A stretch of 64,000 bases of DNA from Pseudomonas phenolilytica (GTDB taxonomy: Bacteria > Pseudomonadota > Gammaproteobacteria > Pseudomonadales > Pseudomonadaceae), in NCBI RefSeq assembly GCF_021432765.1, contig NZ_CP058908.1, forward strand, positions 3,310,001-3,374,000, given 5' to 3'. The translations under genes were made by a program, and so were the position numbers. Of this stretch, positions 55,917 through 64,000 are shown one piece after another (position 1 is the stretch's first letter; each line of letters opens with the position of its first letter). The notes beneath the pieces were generated by a model. It did no database searches and had not been told where the DNA came from. It saw nothing but the letters and a program-made list of their open reading frames with translations.

Positions 55917-56876
55917 TTAGCGGCAGGCAGGAATAGCCTGGCAAGCCTGTCGCACACCATCGACGGGAAGCGGCAGAGGCTCGGCAAAGCGCGTATCCTG
56001 CGGCGCAATACTCACCGCGCAAGTGCGCGCCTGCTGCGCTTCGTTGAGGCAACCTTTCTCTGCCAATACATGCGAAAGGTTGAACCATCCGGGAGCGAAT
56101 CCGGCATCGCGGCTCACGCTGATGCGCAGCGCCTGCTCTGCAGCCTGTCGATCACCCAGGGCGTATTGACTGTTAGCTAGCGCAAACCACGGCATGCCGC
56201 CAGGCCAACGCTCGCCGGCCACGCGATAGGCCGCTTGCGCCGAATCCGCCAGCCCAACCTGCTCTAGGTCATTTGCTGCCCGCAGCCAGACCGCCTCCTC
56301 GGCCGTCGCCGGCATTCGATCCGGCCTAACAGTCACGACTGCCCAGCGATCACCCTTCGCCCAGCTGCGCTCGAACTGGCGAAAACTGCCGACCCAACGC
56401 CGAGTGGTGCCAGAGCGCAGAATGATCTCCTGCTCGCCCAGGTCGTAGCCGATCACCACAGCGAAATGCCACTGCGGCCAACGGTCGAAGGCCAAGTTCT
56501 GCAATACCAATACTGGATTTCCCGCCGCCACTTCCTTCAGTAGTGCTTCCAGCCGTGGTCGCAACGGATACACCAGCATCCCGTTCGCACGCGCAGCGGC
56601 TACCATCTCTACCTGCAGACTTCCACGGCGCTGCGGGATATAGACCTGATCGACCAACTGTTCAGGAGTGATCCGCCGTCCACCATGCACCAGCATTGTC
56701 GCCAGCGCTGCCGGTCCGCACTGATAATCCTCCTGCGCGAAGAATGGCGTATCGACCAGCTCGATCCGCTCCGGCAGCTGCGCACTCCCAATGTTAAGCG
56801 GTTGCTGTGCGCAGCCAACGAGCAGAACGACCAGCGACACCAGCCAAGCAAGGCGCCGGGTCAACGGTTGATGCAA
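55917..56876 (-). CDS. PA2778-family C39-like cysteine peptidase lipoprotein with TPR region
   Basis: 319 residues. Lipobox LVGC at about residue 22; papain-like C39 domain about 30-180 with the nucleophile in DYQCGPAALATML and His in WHFAVVIGYD; then TPR-like helices about 195-300. A periplasm-facing, membrane-anchored peptidase or peptidase-like protein, substrate unknown. It overlaps the PA2779-like gene by 16 bases, so they form a translation-coupled pair. Confidence 0.83.
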   Translation of the reverse strand: MHQPLTRRLAWLVSLVVLLVGCAQQPLNIGSAQLPERIELVDTPFFAQEDYQCGPAALATMLVHGGRRITPEQLVDQVYIPQRRGSLQVEMVAAARANGMLVYPLRPRLEALLKEVAAGNPVLVLQNLAFDRWPQWHFAVVIGYDLGEQEIILRSGTTRRWVGSFRQFERSWAKGDRWAVVTVRPDRMPATAEEAVWLRAANDLEQVGLADSAQAAYRVAGERWPGGMPWFALANSQYALGDRQAAEQALRISVSRDAGFAPGWFNLSHVLAEKGCLNEAQQARTCAVSIAPQDTRFAEPLPLPVDGVRQACQAIPACR

Positions 56877-57262
56877 TTGACGAAATTGAAAATGTTGGTT
56901 GCACAGAGCATGTCAGTGATGATGAAGATCACCAGAAACAGCACGATTATCCCAACCACACCGGCGCCGGCCGGAGCCTGATCGAGCTGCTGATTGAACT
57001 GCGCCAGCTCTGCGGGGGTCAGGCTGTTAATGCGCTTTTCTACCTGCGTCCGATCGACTCCCATCGACTCGAGCTTCTTCTGCACGTCCTGATCTTCCAA
57101 CATCGTAAGCAGCTGTTGGCGATCGACCTGCTGTTGCTGCTCGGCAATCACTTCGGGCGTACCAATCATCGCCGCCTGTGCCATCGGAATCTGCGCAACC
57201 AGCATGAAGTGCAAAGCCGCTACAACGGCAGCGACACGCTTGAGCAGGGATGAGCTGAACAT
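56861..57262 (-). CDS. PA2779-family small membrane protein
   Basis: 133 residues from the ATG at 57262 (AAGGAG 7 bases upstream). Signal peptide to AQA (about 30), a Gln/Leu-rich helical region including EKRINSLTPAELAQFNQQLDQ (core residues about 78-97), and one C-terminal membrane segment (GVVGIIVLFLVIFIIT). It always seems to travel with the PA2778-type peptidase; it may be its partner or substrate. The open frame upstream to 57649 is not homologous. Confidence 0.8.
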   Translation of the reverse strand: MFSSSLLKRVAAVVAALHFMLVAQIPMAQAAMIGTPEVIAEQQQQVDRQQLLTMLEDQDVQKKLESMGVDRTQVEKRINSLTPAELAQFNQQLDQAPAGAGVVGIIVLFLVIFIITDMLCATNIFNFVNCINR

Positions 57263-57459
57263 GGTGCTACTCCTTTTTCGAGATCGGCCTGTGCAACTGC
57301 AAAAGGCCATCACCAGTAAGACGAACGACAGCCGCTTCGGTTCCCGCTTGTCAGGTATTTCGTCACGGACTTTGGTTGGCCGGCATTTTACCTTTTGCTT
57401 GTCCGTCACTAACGTTGATCGTAGTTGATCGAATTCAATCAGCCTCAATGGGAAAGCAC

Positions 57460-57753
57460 ATGTCCAAACCGCGTTGCGTAGTGTTGCTATTCGTCGCGTC
57501 ATTTCTTGCAGGCTGCCAATGGCATCCTGCAACCACCGAAGCCGCCGGCAATATGTGCGACTCGCAGCACGTGCAGCACCTGCTGGGCCGAATCGCCACC
57601 CCACAAATGCTCGAGCAGGCACGCGAACTGGCCGGAGCACAATTCGCACGCCTGTTGCGCCCGGATCAGGCCGTTACTCTGGAGTACGATTCACGGCGGC
57701 TGAACATCCACACCGACAAGGATCTGAAGATCCAACGACTAACATGCGGTTAA
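57460..57753 (+). CDS. I78-family peptidase inhibitor lipoprotein
   Basis: 97 residues from the ATG at 57460 (GGGAAAG upstream; 57448 is an alternative). Lipobox FLAGC at about residue 19. The domain MCDSQHVQHLLGRIATPQ to DLKIQRLTCG is the potato-inhibitor-I-like I78 family, with a disulfide linking the two Cys residues. Such proteins inhibit serine peptidases in the periplasm. It is divergent from the PA2779-like gene and convergent with the acyltransferase. Confidence 0.75.
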   Translation: MSKPRCVVLLFVASFLAGCQWHPATTEAAGNMCDSQHVQHLLGRIATPQMLEQARELAGAQFARLLRPDQAVTLEYDSRRLNIHTDKDLKIQRLTCG

Positions 57754-57805
57754 GAACGCAACCACCGGCAGGTGACCGCGTCCTGAACCTTTGGCTACGC
57801 CGCAG

Positions 57806-58840
57806 TTACTGCGCCATCGCCCTGCGCACGCGGAGATTGGATGCCGAAACGGGCTTGGGCGGTGTGAGAAGAAAACCCAGCCGGTAGCGATTGATCACGA
57901 CCTGAGCGAGCAGCGGCGCCGCTATACCAACCAGAGTTCCCAGGAGCAGATGCACCGGTATCGAATCAATGTCCAGGAAACTGGCAAGAATTACGCGCAC
58001 GCCACTGCCTGCCAGGATGTGCATCAGATAGATCGTCATTGACGACGCACCGAGGAAGAGCAACCAGCCCACCCGGAACTGCCCCAGCCACATGGAGAGC
58101 GCGACCATAAAGAAGATCGAAATGGTTGCCAGCGCCAGCACAGGCAAGCCACCATCCACGTAGTTCATCCCGAACGTTATGTGGAACAAGTATTGCCCGA
58201 CCAAGAAAAGCACTCCGAAGAACAGCGTCAGCTGTACGCAGCGCGCCAGAAAGAACTGCTTAACCTCGTTGAACCAGATGCCCAGCGCGAAGAAAACGGT
58301 ATTGCCGAGGATGAACCTGGTCGCCGTATTGACCGTGAGCGCATCCTTGAATACGAACAGCACGCCAAACAGCACCACCATCGGCAAGAAGTAACGACGG
58401 TCAGCTCGCGCGTATAGAAAGGAGCAGAGCACGAACACCAGGAAAAGCGCATACAGGAACCAGAACTGTGCACGCGGCATCCACAACAGGGAGAACACCT
58501 CGGCCAGCGTTACCTCACCATTGGTGTAATTGGAAAGCACGACCTCGATCAGTCCTTGCAATAGCGACCAGACGATGAATGGGTAAACGATGGTATCGAC
58601 CTTATTGATGATCAACCCGCTTTTGCCGCGCTTTTGCAGCGAGTCGAAGAAAAAAAGCCCCGACAGAAAGAAGAACAACGGCATGTGGAAGCTATAGATG
58701 ATGCTGTCCACCAGTACGTAATTAGCTTCATCCATAGGCAGGCCCGCGTTGAAAACCCCACGCGCGACGTGTCCATAAACGACCAGGATAATCCCTATCG
58801 CCTTGGCATAATCGACCCAGACATTTCTCTCCTGCATCAT
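57806..58840 (-). CDS. Acyltransferase 3 family membrane protein
   Basis: 344 residues from the ATG at 58840; an adjacent ATG at 58837 is equally possible and better spaced from AAGGAG. About ten membrane segments. The N-terminal VDYAKAIGIILVVYGHVARG contains the family's His, and SIIYSFHMPLFFFLSGLFFF the second conserved block. Members O-acylate sugars of lipopolysaccharide, exopolysaccharide or other envelope molecules. Acceptor unknown; no polysaccharide genes nearby. Confidence 0.85.
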   Translation of the reverse strand: MMQERNVWVDYAKAIGIILVVYGHVARGVFNAGLPMDEANYVLVDSIIYSFHMPLFFFLSGLFFFDSLQKRGKSGLIINKVDTIVYPFIVWSLLQGLIEVVLSNYTNGEVTLAEVFSLLWMPRAQFWFLYALFLVFVLCSFLYARADRRYFLPMVVLFGVLFVFKDALTVNTATRFILGNTVFFALGIWFNEVKQFFLARCVQLTLFFGVLFLVGQYLFHITFGMNYVDGGLPVLALATISIFFMVALSMWLGQFRVGWLLFLGASSMTIYLMHILAGSGVRVILASFLDIDSIPVHLLLGTLVGIAAPLLAQVVINRYRLGFLLTPPKPVSASNLRVRRAMAQ

Positions 58841-59173
58841 CGTTCTCCTTGTTGTGAAGGCATCGGAAAGCCAGCGCTCAGCCTGCGCGTGAGGGCGGAT
58901 GCTGCAGATAGACAATGCTTTCGAGGATTTGTTTGCACCTTGCCTGCCAGCCGTATGCAACAACACACGCAGAGCCGCTCACCACAGTGATGATCGGCGC
59001 GGAGGCATGTGAAACGTCTAGGACCACCAGGCACAGCGCGTTACCGCTGAGAAGCACATAGGTGAGAGTGAGCGACGCGAAAGAGCCATCAAAACGATCG
59101 ACTGCGACCTAGGGCGCTCGGTTGTGATGCAAACAGACCGGGTGTATATCACTGTCTTTTCTCGGAGCCTGCC
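58841..59173. other. Intergenic region between divergent acyltransferase and mobA genes
   Basis: 333 bases without a supported gene. Two minus-strand open frames here (58837-59034 and 59018-59311) lack recognisable domains. Promoters for both flanking genes must lie here; I see no strong consensus. Confidence 0.4.
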
Positions 59174-59755
59174 ATGAGCGAACGTCTTCTCCCTGCGTGC
59201 TCCATCCTGTTGCTTGCCGGCGGTCGAGGCCAGCGCATGGGCGGCAGGGACAAGGGATTGATCGAGTGGCGTGGTCGACCGCTGATCGCCTGGATGCATG
59301 AGACAGTGCACGCACTGACCGACGATCTATTGCTGTCATGCAACCGCAATCAGACCGCCTATGCACCTTACGCGGATCGCCTGCTGTCGGATGAAGAACC
59401 TGATTACCCTGGCCCACTGGCCGGAATTCGGGCGGGGCTCGCCGCTGCACATCATGACTGGCTGATGGTCTTGCCCTGCGACGCGCCGATGATCGATGCG
59501 CTGCTGCTGCGGAGCCTCCACGCAATTGCCACGCAAGATCCTCTGCATCCGTTGATGGTGCGCCGCGCGGTGCAGTGGGAGCCATTGTTCAGCATGATTC
59601 CGACACGCCTAACGGGGCGCCTCGAAGCAGCCTGGCAGGCAGGCGCTCGCAGCCCTCGTCAGGTACTGCTGGCGCTAGGAGCACGAGCACTGGACCTAGC
59701 CGAGGACGATCCTCGCCTGGCCAACCTCAACACCCCTGAGCTGCTCGAACGCTGA
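59174..59755 (+). CDS. mobA: Molybdenum cofactor guanylyltransferase
   Basis: 193 residues. Nucleotide-binding N-terminus [22 protein letters not shown], where LAGGxGxRMGGxDK is the family signature; acidic metal site in LPCDAPM. It joins GMP to molybdopterin to give the bis-MGD cofactor for enzymes such as nitrate reductase. No other molybdenum genes are adjacent. The ribosome-binding site is CGGAG. Confidence 0.93.
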   Translation: MSERLLPACSILLLAGGRGQRMGGRDKGLIEWRGRPLIAWMHETVHALTDDLLLSCNRNQTAYAPYADRLLSDEEPDYPGPLAGIRAGLAAAHHDWLMVLPCDAPMIDALLLRSLHAIATQDPLHPLMVRRAVQWEPLFSMIPTRLTGRLEAAWQAGARSPRQVLLALGARALDLAEDDPRLANLNTPELLER

Positions 59756-59821
59756 AGGTTTCGGGAACTTAGCCTGGCGAACGCCCGTCCCACTTGCATC
59801 ACAACGAAGGAGGCAAGGACC

Positions 59822-60043
59822 ATGACCTCACGCATCATCCCGGCATTGCTTGTCACAGTAGGGCTGGGAGCACTGACCGGATGCGCCAACCCGAGCGTTA
59901 TCACCCTCAACGATGGCCGAGAAATCCAGACGCTCGACCACCCCGAGTACGACGAAGAATCAGGCTTCTACGAGTACGAACAGCTCGACGGCAATCCTGG
60001 TAAGGTCAACAAGGATCAGGTTCGGACCGTCCGCGAACTCTGA
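59822..60043 (+). CDS. YgdI/YgdR-family small lipoprotein
   Basis: 73 residues. Signal peptide with lipobox LTGC at about residue 21, then the compact SH3-like fold: SVITLNDGREIQTLDHPEYD and a tyrosine-rich FYEYEQLDG. Function in the family is unknown; it is anchored to a membrane by acylated Cys. AAGGAGG precedes the start. Confidence 0.88.
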   Translation: MTSRIIPALLVTVGLGALTGCANPSVITLNDGREIQTLDHPEYDEESGFYEYEQLDGNPGKVNKDQVRTVREL

Positions 60044-60152
60044 GTATCGCCCGAGTGCTGGTGGAATCTTCCGCCCACACTCGGATCCTCGCCACGCCCC
60101 GCGCCTGATCGGCCACAGCCAAATAGCCGTCAAAAAAATCTTTACTAAACCC

Positions 60153-60180
60153 TTGTGCAACAAAACTTTTTCTGTAGAAT
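60153..60180 (+). promoter_or_regulatory. Promoter of tRNA-Pro(CGG)
   Basis: TTGTGC (60153-60158), 16-base spacer, TAGAAT (60175-60180), then GCGCGCC. The GC-rich discriminator right after the -10 box is typical of stable-RNA promoters under stringent control. Confidence 0.7.
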
Positions 60181-60192
60181 GCGCGCCATCTT

Positions 60193-60269
60193 CGGAGCGT
60201 AGCGCAGCTTGGTAGCGCGTCTCGTTCGGGACGAGAAGGTCGCTGGTTCGAATCCAGTCGCTCCGACCA
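60193..60269 (+). tRNA. tRNA-Pro, anticodon CGG
   Basis: 77 bases with encoded CCA. Acceptor CGGAGCG pairs with CGCTCCG; anticodon stem TCTCG/CGAGA encloses TTCGGGA, so the anticodon is CGG; T arm has GTTCGAATC. It reads CCG, a frequent Pro codon in this high-GC sequence. Confidence 0.95.
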
Positions 60270-60302
60270 ACTCCCGATCTCTGCACGATCAAGTGCAAGA
60301 TT

Positions 60303-60332
60303 AAAAAAGCCGACCTTGAAGTCGGCTTTTTT
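60303..60332 (+). terminator. Terminator after tRNA-Pro(CGG)
   Basis: A-run, GCCGAC (60309-60314), loop CTTGAA, GTCGGC (60321-60326), then six T. The A-run makes it active on both strands, so it may also end the convergent glutaredoxin-like gene transcript. Confidence 0.88.
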
Positions 60333-60374
60333 CGTTTCGCGAGCTGACAACATACAGTCTAGTCGGCACGGCGC

Positions 60375-60629
60375 TCAGATCTGCAGAAAACCCACTATCT
60401 GCTCAGCCTCGAACGGCCAATCCAATTCCGCCCCGGTATCCACCCGACGCAACACCGGAATGCGCAGGCCGTAGTAGTCAACCCACTCCGGCCTTTCAGC
60501 GATATCCAGCAACTCCACGAGCAGGCCATGCTCAACCAGAGGCATCAGTATCTCCTCGGCCTGCTCACACAGGTGACAACCAAGGGTTCCGAAAAGCTGA
60601 CATTCAGGCAGCATAAGCGACTCATTCAT
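60375..60629 (-). CDS. Glutaredoxin-like thiol protein (DUF836 type)
   Basis: 84 residues from the ATG at 60629. Thioredoxin fold with GTLGCHLCEQAEEIL (CxxC at about 17-20) and the cis-Pro in LRIPVLRR. DUF836/glutaredoxin-2-like proteins handle disulfides in the cytoplasm; the partner is unknown. The upstream extension to 60728 has no homology. Confidence 0.8.
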   Translation of the reverse strand: MNESLMLPECQLFGTLGCHLCEQAEEILMPLVEHGLLVELLDIAERPEWVDYYGLRIPVLRRVDTGAELDWPFEAEQIVGFLQI

Positions 60630-60910
60630 ATCCCAATTCCAGTTAGAGCGCATTCTAGCAGTCGCTTCGCGATTCGATGCCCTCGGTAGCCGCTTCCCCT
60701 CCGCATGATTTTGTGAAGCTCCACGCATCGCTCGGCTTGATTAACCGCAAAATTCGACTCTCGCGCACCGAAACGCTAGGATGCCGCAACCCGAAGCAAC
60801 GGACAGATTGCAGGGTAATTCACATCCGACAGATGCCGCTTCGACAGTCAGGTGCGATATCACCGGAGCAGTCGATGCGGGGAACATACAGACGGCGCTG
60901 TCTAAACACG

Positions 60911-60938
60911 TTGACTGTGAGTTCCTGAAGACTAAAGT
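60911..60938 (+). promoter_or_regulatory. Candidate promoter of the OprD-type porin gene
   Basis: TTGACT (60911-60916), 16-base spacer, TAAAGT (60933-60938). The small palindrome AGACT-AA-AGTCT (60929-60940) overlaps the -10 box and could be an operator. Confidence 0.4.
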
Positions 60939-60953
60939 CTAAAGGTTGAAATT

Positions 60954-60978
60954 GTCCTGTAATGTTTTATTGCAGGAC
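60954..60978 (+). promoter_or_regulatory. Leader hairpin of the porin mRNA
   Basis: GTCCTGTAAT (60954-60963), loop GTTTT, ATTGCAGGAC (60969-60978): a 10-bp stem with one G-T pair, about 50 bases before the ATG. Lacking a T-run, it is more likely an mRNA stabiliser or regulator site than a terminator. Confidence 0.45.
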
Positions 60979-61027
60979 GCCGTAAAGAGCGACTTTCAGA
61001 GCATCATCCAACGAGGAGAAATAAGAA

Positions 61028-62353
61028 ATGCTCAAGACCCCCATCGCCCGGGGCGTGGCCCTAGCCACTCTGGGAGCAACACTGGCTATCCCGTCCATGG
61101 CTCAAGCTGCCTTTATCGAAGACACCAAGGCCGGCCTTGAACTGCGTAATTTCTATTTCAGCCGTGATTTCCGTGAAGGCACTGGCCAGAGCAAGCAAGA
61201 AGAGTGGGCTCAGGGTTTTCTGCTGCGAGTTGAATCTGGTTATACCGAAGGCACTGTAGGTTTCGGTGTCGATGCAATTGGCCTGCTGGGCGTGAAACTG
61301 GATTCCGGCGGCGGTCGCTATAGCAATGGCGCCCAGCTTCTTCCGGGCGACGGCGACACCGCAGCGGACGACTTCTCCGAAGTGGGCATGACCGCCAAGG
61401 CGAAGATGTCCGAAACCGTTCTGAAAATCGGCACGATGCAATTCAAGAACCCGGCCGTTGCCAACAGCGACAGCCGCCTGCTACCTGCACTGATGCAGGG
61501 TGCCAACTTGGTTTCGAAAGAAATCGACGGCTTGACTCTCGATATCGGCTACGCCAATCGTAACAACCTGCGTGCATCGAGCGATAATGAGATTTTGACG
61601 CTGAATGGTGCGGTGAGTGCAGCAGATGCTGCTGATCCGACTAAAGGTGCGGGCACGCGTAATATTGTTCGAAAAAGCGGCGCTGCAAATGAATCCGACG
61701 ATTTCCGTTTCGCCGGTGCAACCTATCAATTCAGCAAGAACCTGACCGGTAGCTACTACTACAGCAAGCTCGAAGATCTCTACAAGCAGAACGCGTTTAA
61801 CCTGATCCATGTCCTGCCGATTGCCGAAGGCCAGTCGCTGAAGACTGATCTGCGCTATCAGCGCTCGAAGGATGATGGCAGCACCAATGTCGATAACAAG
61901 GCGTTTGGCGCGATGGTTACCTATTCCATCAGTGGCCATAGCTTCGGCCTGGGTTATCAAAAGATGTCCGGAGACACCGGCTTCGCTTATCTGGGCGGCA
62001 ACGTTGACCCCTATCTCGTCAACTTTATTCAGGTAAACGACTTTGCCAACGCCGACGAGAAATCCTGGCAGGCGCGCTACGACTATAACTTCGCAGCGAT
62101 GGGTATTCCCGGTCTGACCTTCATGACGCGTTATGTTTCCGGCGATAACTTTGAGCGCACCGCTGGAGCAGATGCAGGCACCGAAGGCAAGGAATGGGAA
62201 CGCAACACCGATATCGCCTACACCTTCCAAACCGGTGCACTGAAAAACCTGAACGTCAAGTGGCGCAATGCCACGGCGCGCAACAACTACAGCCGCGGCA
62301 CAAACATCGACGAAAACCGTCTGATCGTCAGCTACACCATCCCGCTACTGTAA
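61028..62353 (+). CDS. OprD-family outer-membrane porin
   Basis: 441 residues. Signal peptide to AQA (about 27), then AFIEDTKAGLELRNFYFSRDF, the typical OprD N-terminus; later blocks YYYSKLEDLYKQ and the C-terminal barrel strand LIVSYTIPLL. OprD porins admit basic amino acids, peptides or aromatic acids; some admit carbapenems. The subclass cannot be set by eye. GAGGAG 7 bases upstream; terminator 29 bases downstream, so it is a single-gene transcript. Confidence 0.93.
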   Translation: MLKTPIARGVALATLGATLAIPSMAQAAFIEDTKAGLELRNFYFSRDFREGTGQSKQEEWAQGFLLRVESGYTEGTVGFGVDAIGLLGVKLDSGGGRYSNGAQLLPGDGDTAADDFSEVGMTAKAKMSETVLKIGTMQFKNPAVANSDSRLLPALMQGANLVSKEIDGLTLDIGYANRNNLRASSDNEILTLNGAVSAADAADPTKGAGTRNIVRKSGAANESDDFRFAGATYQFSKNLTGSYYYSKLEDLYKQNAFNLIHVLPIAEGQSLKTDLRYQRSKDDGSTNVDNKAFGAMVTYSISGHSFGLGYQKMSGDTGFAYLGGNVDPYLVNFIQVNDFANADEKSWQARYDYNFAAMGIPGLTFMTRYVSGDNFERTAGADAGTEGKEWERNTDIAYTFQTGALKNLNVKWRNATARNNYSRGTNIDENRLIVSYTIPLL

Positions 62354-62381
62354 TAGCGCATTTCTGTATACGCTGCAGCAG

Positions 62382-62410
62382 AAAAGAACCCGCTTCGGCG
62401 GGTTCTTTTT
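62382..62410 (+). terminator. Terminator of the porin gene
   Basis: AAAAGAACCCGC, loop TTCG, GCGGGTTCTTTTT: a stable tetraloop hairpin followed by T-run, 29 bases after the porin stop. Confidence 0.92.
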
Positions 62411-62550
62411 ATCTCCAATAGAACTGTAGAACCCACAGTTCCACTTATGCCCGCCCGGGTTAAACGAAGCGGGAACCTTACCTGCGGGCTATGCTCGAAA
62501 CTTGCAGCACCGGAACACATCGTTCCGGCACAATCTCGAGGAGCCGCCCC

Positions 62551-62955
62551 ATGTCTACCGAGTCTACCTTCGGCACTACCGACGAAACCCCGATTCCCGA
62601 TTCATCTCATGAGCATCACACACCGCTGTTCGACAAGTCGGCTCATCGGCGCAATCTGCACAATGCGCAAAACGCCCTGATCGACGAATTCCATACGCTG
62701 ATCGGGGATACCGAGCGCCTGCTCAAGCACACTCAGGAAACTGCCGGCGTACAGAGCGAAGAGCTGCGCGGCAAGATCAATGAGAATCTGGCTCGAGCAA
62801 AAGCGCTACTCAAAGAACGCGAAGCCTCCATGCGCGAGCAGAGCCAAGCCGCAATTCAATGCACCGAAGACTATGTCCAGAATCACCCCTGGCAATCGGT
62901 AGGCATTGCTGCTGGTGTCGGCTTCCTGCTGGGCCTGCTTTCTTCACGTCGCTAA
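62551..62955 (+). CDS. ElaB/YqjD-like (DUF883) membrane-anchored protein
   Basis: 134 residues from the ATG at 62551 (GAGGAG upstream). Long amphipathic helix (about 30-110) followed by the C-terminal DUF883 anchor NHPWQSVGIAAGVGFLLGLL. YqjD/ElaB proteins sit in the inner membrane and bind ribosomes in stationary phase in E. coli. First of three small envelope genes. Confidence 0.88.
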   Translation: MSTESTFGTTDETPIPDSSHEHHTPLFDKSAHRRNLHNAQNALIDEFHTLIGDTERLLKHTQETAGVQSEELRGKINENLARAKALLKEREASMREQSQAAIQCTEDYVQNHPWQSVGIAAGVGFLLGLLSSRR

Positions 62956-62968
62956 GTCGAGGTAGTCA

Positions 62969-63349
62969 ATGGAGGTCGAACCCGGCGAAGAAGCACCAAA
63001 GCCCTCGCTGAAGAAATTGGGCGGGGCGTTTGTCGGCCTGCTGCAAGGGCATCTGGAACTGCTCGGCATCGAATTTCAGGAGGAAAAAGCCAGGACTGTG
63101 CGGCTTTTTCTTCTCGCCGGGGTCAGCCTGATCCTGGGGCTCTTGGTGCTGATCGGCCTTTCCGCAGCATTGGTGATCGTCTTCTGGCATAGCCACCGAA
63201 TCACGGCGATCCTGGTACTTTGCGCCATTTACGCTGTCGGCATGGCGATCTGTATCGGTCGTGCGCTGAAGCTTGCCAGAGCCTGCGCCTCACCCTTTCA
63301 AGCCACGATTGAGGAACTCACCCGCGACCGGGAGCGCTTATTGCCATGA
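62969..63349 (+). CDS. YqjE-like phage-holin-superfamily protein
   Basis: 126 residues. Two membrane segments (about 45-70 and 80-100) in an Actinobacterial holin/YqjE-type fold; charged helical ends. Follows the DUF883 gene after 13 bases and overlaps the next gene by 4, so the trio is an operon comparable to yqjDEK. Precise function unknown. Confidence 0.82.
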   Translation: MEVEPGEEAPKPSLKKLGGAFVGLLQGHLELLGIEFQEEKARTVRLFLLAGVSLILGLLVLIGLSAALVIVFWHSHRITAILVLCAIYAVGMAICIGRALKLARACASPFQATIEELTRDRERLLP

Positions 63350-63666
63350 GTCAGCAATTGAGTACCGCCAGCGATCTGGATATGCGCAAGGAGCTGGTTC
63401 GCCTGCGAATGGAGATGCACCGGCAGCAGTTGCTCTACCATGCGCAGCCGTTTAGCCATCCATTCGAACAGGCGCGAAGCATGCTGGCGAGACGTCATGA
63501 AGGCGGAGGCGCTGGTACAGGGAAGAGGCCGCTGATGATGGCTGCGACCGTGGTCCTGGCGCTGTTCGGTCGCCGACTGGGCAGACTCGGTACGCTTGCT
63601 CGCGTCGCGATCACCCTTTATCCCCTGATCAAAGGGCAGCAGAAGTTGCGCAGCAAATTGCGCTAG
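63346..63666 (+). CDS. YqjK-like hypothetical protein
   Basis: 106 residues. N-terminal charged helix (DMRKELVRLRMEMHRQQLLYH), then a short hydrophobic segment (LMMAATVVLALFG and later TLARVAITLYPLI). Matches the third position of the ElaB/YqjE operon. It overlaps the previous stop (ATGA). Confidence 0.7.
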   Translation: MSQQLSTASDLDMRKELVRLRMEMHRQQLLYHAQPFSHPFEQARSMLARRHEGGGAGTGKRPLMMAATVVLALFGRRLGRLGTLARVAITLYPLIKGQQKLRSKLR

Positions 63667-63801
63667 GAGTTGTGCGTCACTCGGGCACACGGCAAAGCAC
63701 CGCAAACCTGCACCGATGCGACAGGACCTTAGCCGCATCGGTGGACGGCAACGACTGTGCTAGCTTAATCGCGCCCGCTGGAGGCCATATGGAGATAGTC
63801 C

Positions 63802-64000
63802 TTGGACTGGCATACCCTGCTTACCCGTGAACGACTCGGCAAATCCACACACAGCAGCGAGGAGCTGGGCCGGAGTCCGTTTCATAAAGATCATGACCGC
63901 ATCATCTTCTCCGGCGCGTTTCGCCGCCTGGGCCGCAAAACGCAGGTGCACCCCGTTTCCAGCAACGATCACATCCACACACGCCTGACCCATTCGTTAG
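63802..64000 (+). CDS. dGTPase-like HD-domain triphosphohydrolase, N-terminal part; gene runs out of the window
   Basis: 66 codons from a TTG at 63802: a stop codon lies just upstream in frame, and GGAG stands 7 bases before it, so TTG is the first possible start. It reads [14 protein letters not shown], then [21 protein letters not shown] and HIHTRLTHS, the first HD-domain histidines of deoxyguanosine triphosphate triphosphohydrolases. It cleaves dNTPs to nucleoside and triphosphate. Incomplete at the window end. Confidence 0.88.
   Translation, partial: MDWHTLLTRERLGKSTHSSEELGRSPFHKDHDRIIFSGAFRRLGRKTQVHPVSSNDHIHTRLTHSL

Larger units (their letters stand above)
60630..61027. other. Upstream region of the OprD-type porin
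   Basis: 398 bases with no supported gene. It holds the candidate porin promoter (60911-60938) and leader hairpin (60954-60978). The remainder shows nothing I can name. Confidence 0.4.

Overview
The window looks like a chromosomal segment from the Pseudomonas stutzeri group (Stutzerimonas) or a close Pseudomonadaceae relative. The evidence is its high GC content, the close match of NfxB, MexC, arginine deiminase and APH(3')-II to Pseudomonas proteins as I remember them, the operon order thrS-infC-rpmI-rplT-pheS-pheT-ihfA-merR, and lineage-typical families such as the PA2778/PA2779-like pair and an OprD-type porin. These are family-level assignments made by reading, without database searches.

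Layout. 1-1.6 kb: end of an acetoin/2-oxoacid dehydrogenase operon in which the lipoyl domain, the E2 catalytic domain and a lipoate ligase-like protein are separate genes. 1.7-5.6 kb: a lower-GC PQQ quinohaemoprotein dehydrogenase and an OprB porin, with several inverted repeats around them. 5.7-10.1 kb: PEP mutase/isocitrate lyase family protein, membrane-anchored SDR, and a chemoreceptor. 10.2-16.7 kb: nfxB divergent from a complete mexCD-oprJ efflux operon. 16.9-20.6 kb: arcDAB, with no arcC after it. 20.7-22.9 kb: threonine aldolase and TerC. 23.3-23.8 kb: a sigma-54-type promoter, a 46-codon ORF and a chimeric gene remnant. 23.9-26.0 kb: LysR/YeiH divergent pair.

26.1-38.9 kb: one long minus-strand chemosensory cluster (response regulator, small MCP, CheY, STAS protein, CheA, MCP, CheW, CheR, CheB, REC-EAL phosphodiesterase, hybrid kinase with Hpt). 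39.3-46.4 kb: accessory-looking genes (class IV aminotransferase with a MerR regulator, APH(3')-II-type aminoglycoside phosphotransferase, 14-TM drug transporter with an XRE regulator, LysE exporter with a LysR regulator). This block lies on the 3' side of tRNA-Pro(GGG). A degenerate copy of the hybrid kinase 3' end sits at its far edge, so about 20 kb is bracketed by imperfect direct repeats.

46.6-54.5 kb: translation genes, all on the minus strand, with an AUU-start infC and a strong hairpin before pheS. 54.6-64 kb: FAD amine oxidoreductase, PA2778/PA2779-like pair, I78 inhibitor, acyltransferase, mobA, small lipoprotein, tRNA-Pro(CGG), glutaredoxin-like protein, OprD-type porin, an ElaB/YqjE-like envelope trio, and the start of a dGTPase gene.

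No IS element, integrase or CRISPR array was seen. The best candidates for something undescribed are the chemosensory-to-c-di-GMP cluster with its unusual small receptor and Cys-substituted STAS protein, and the collapsed sigma-54 locus at 23.3-23.8 kb.
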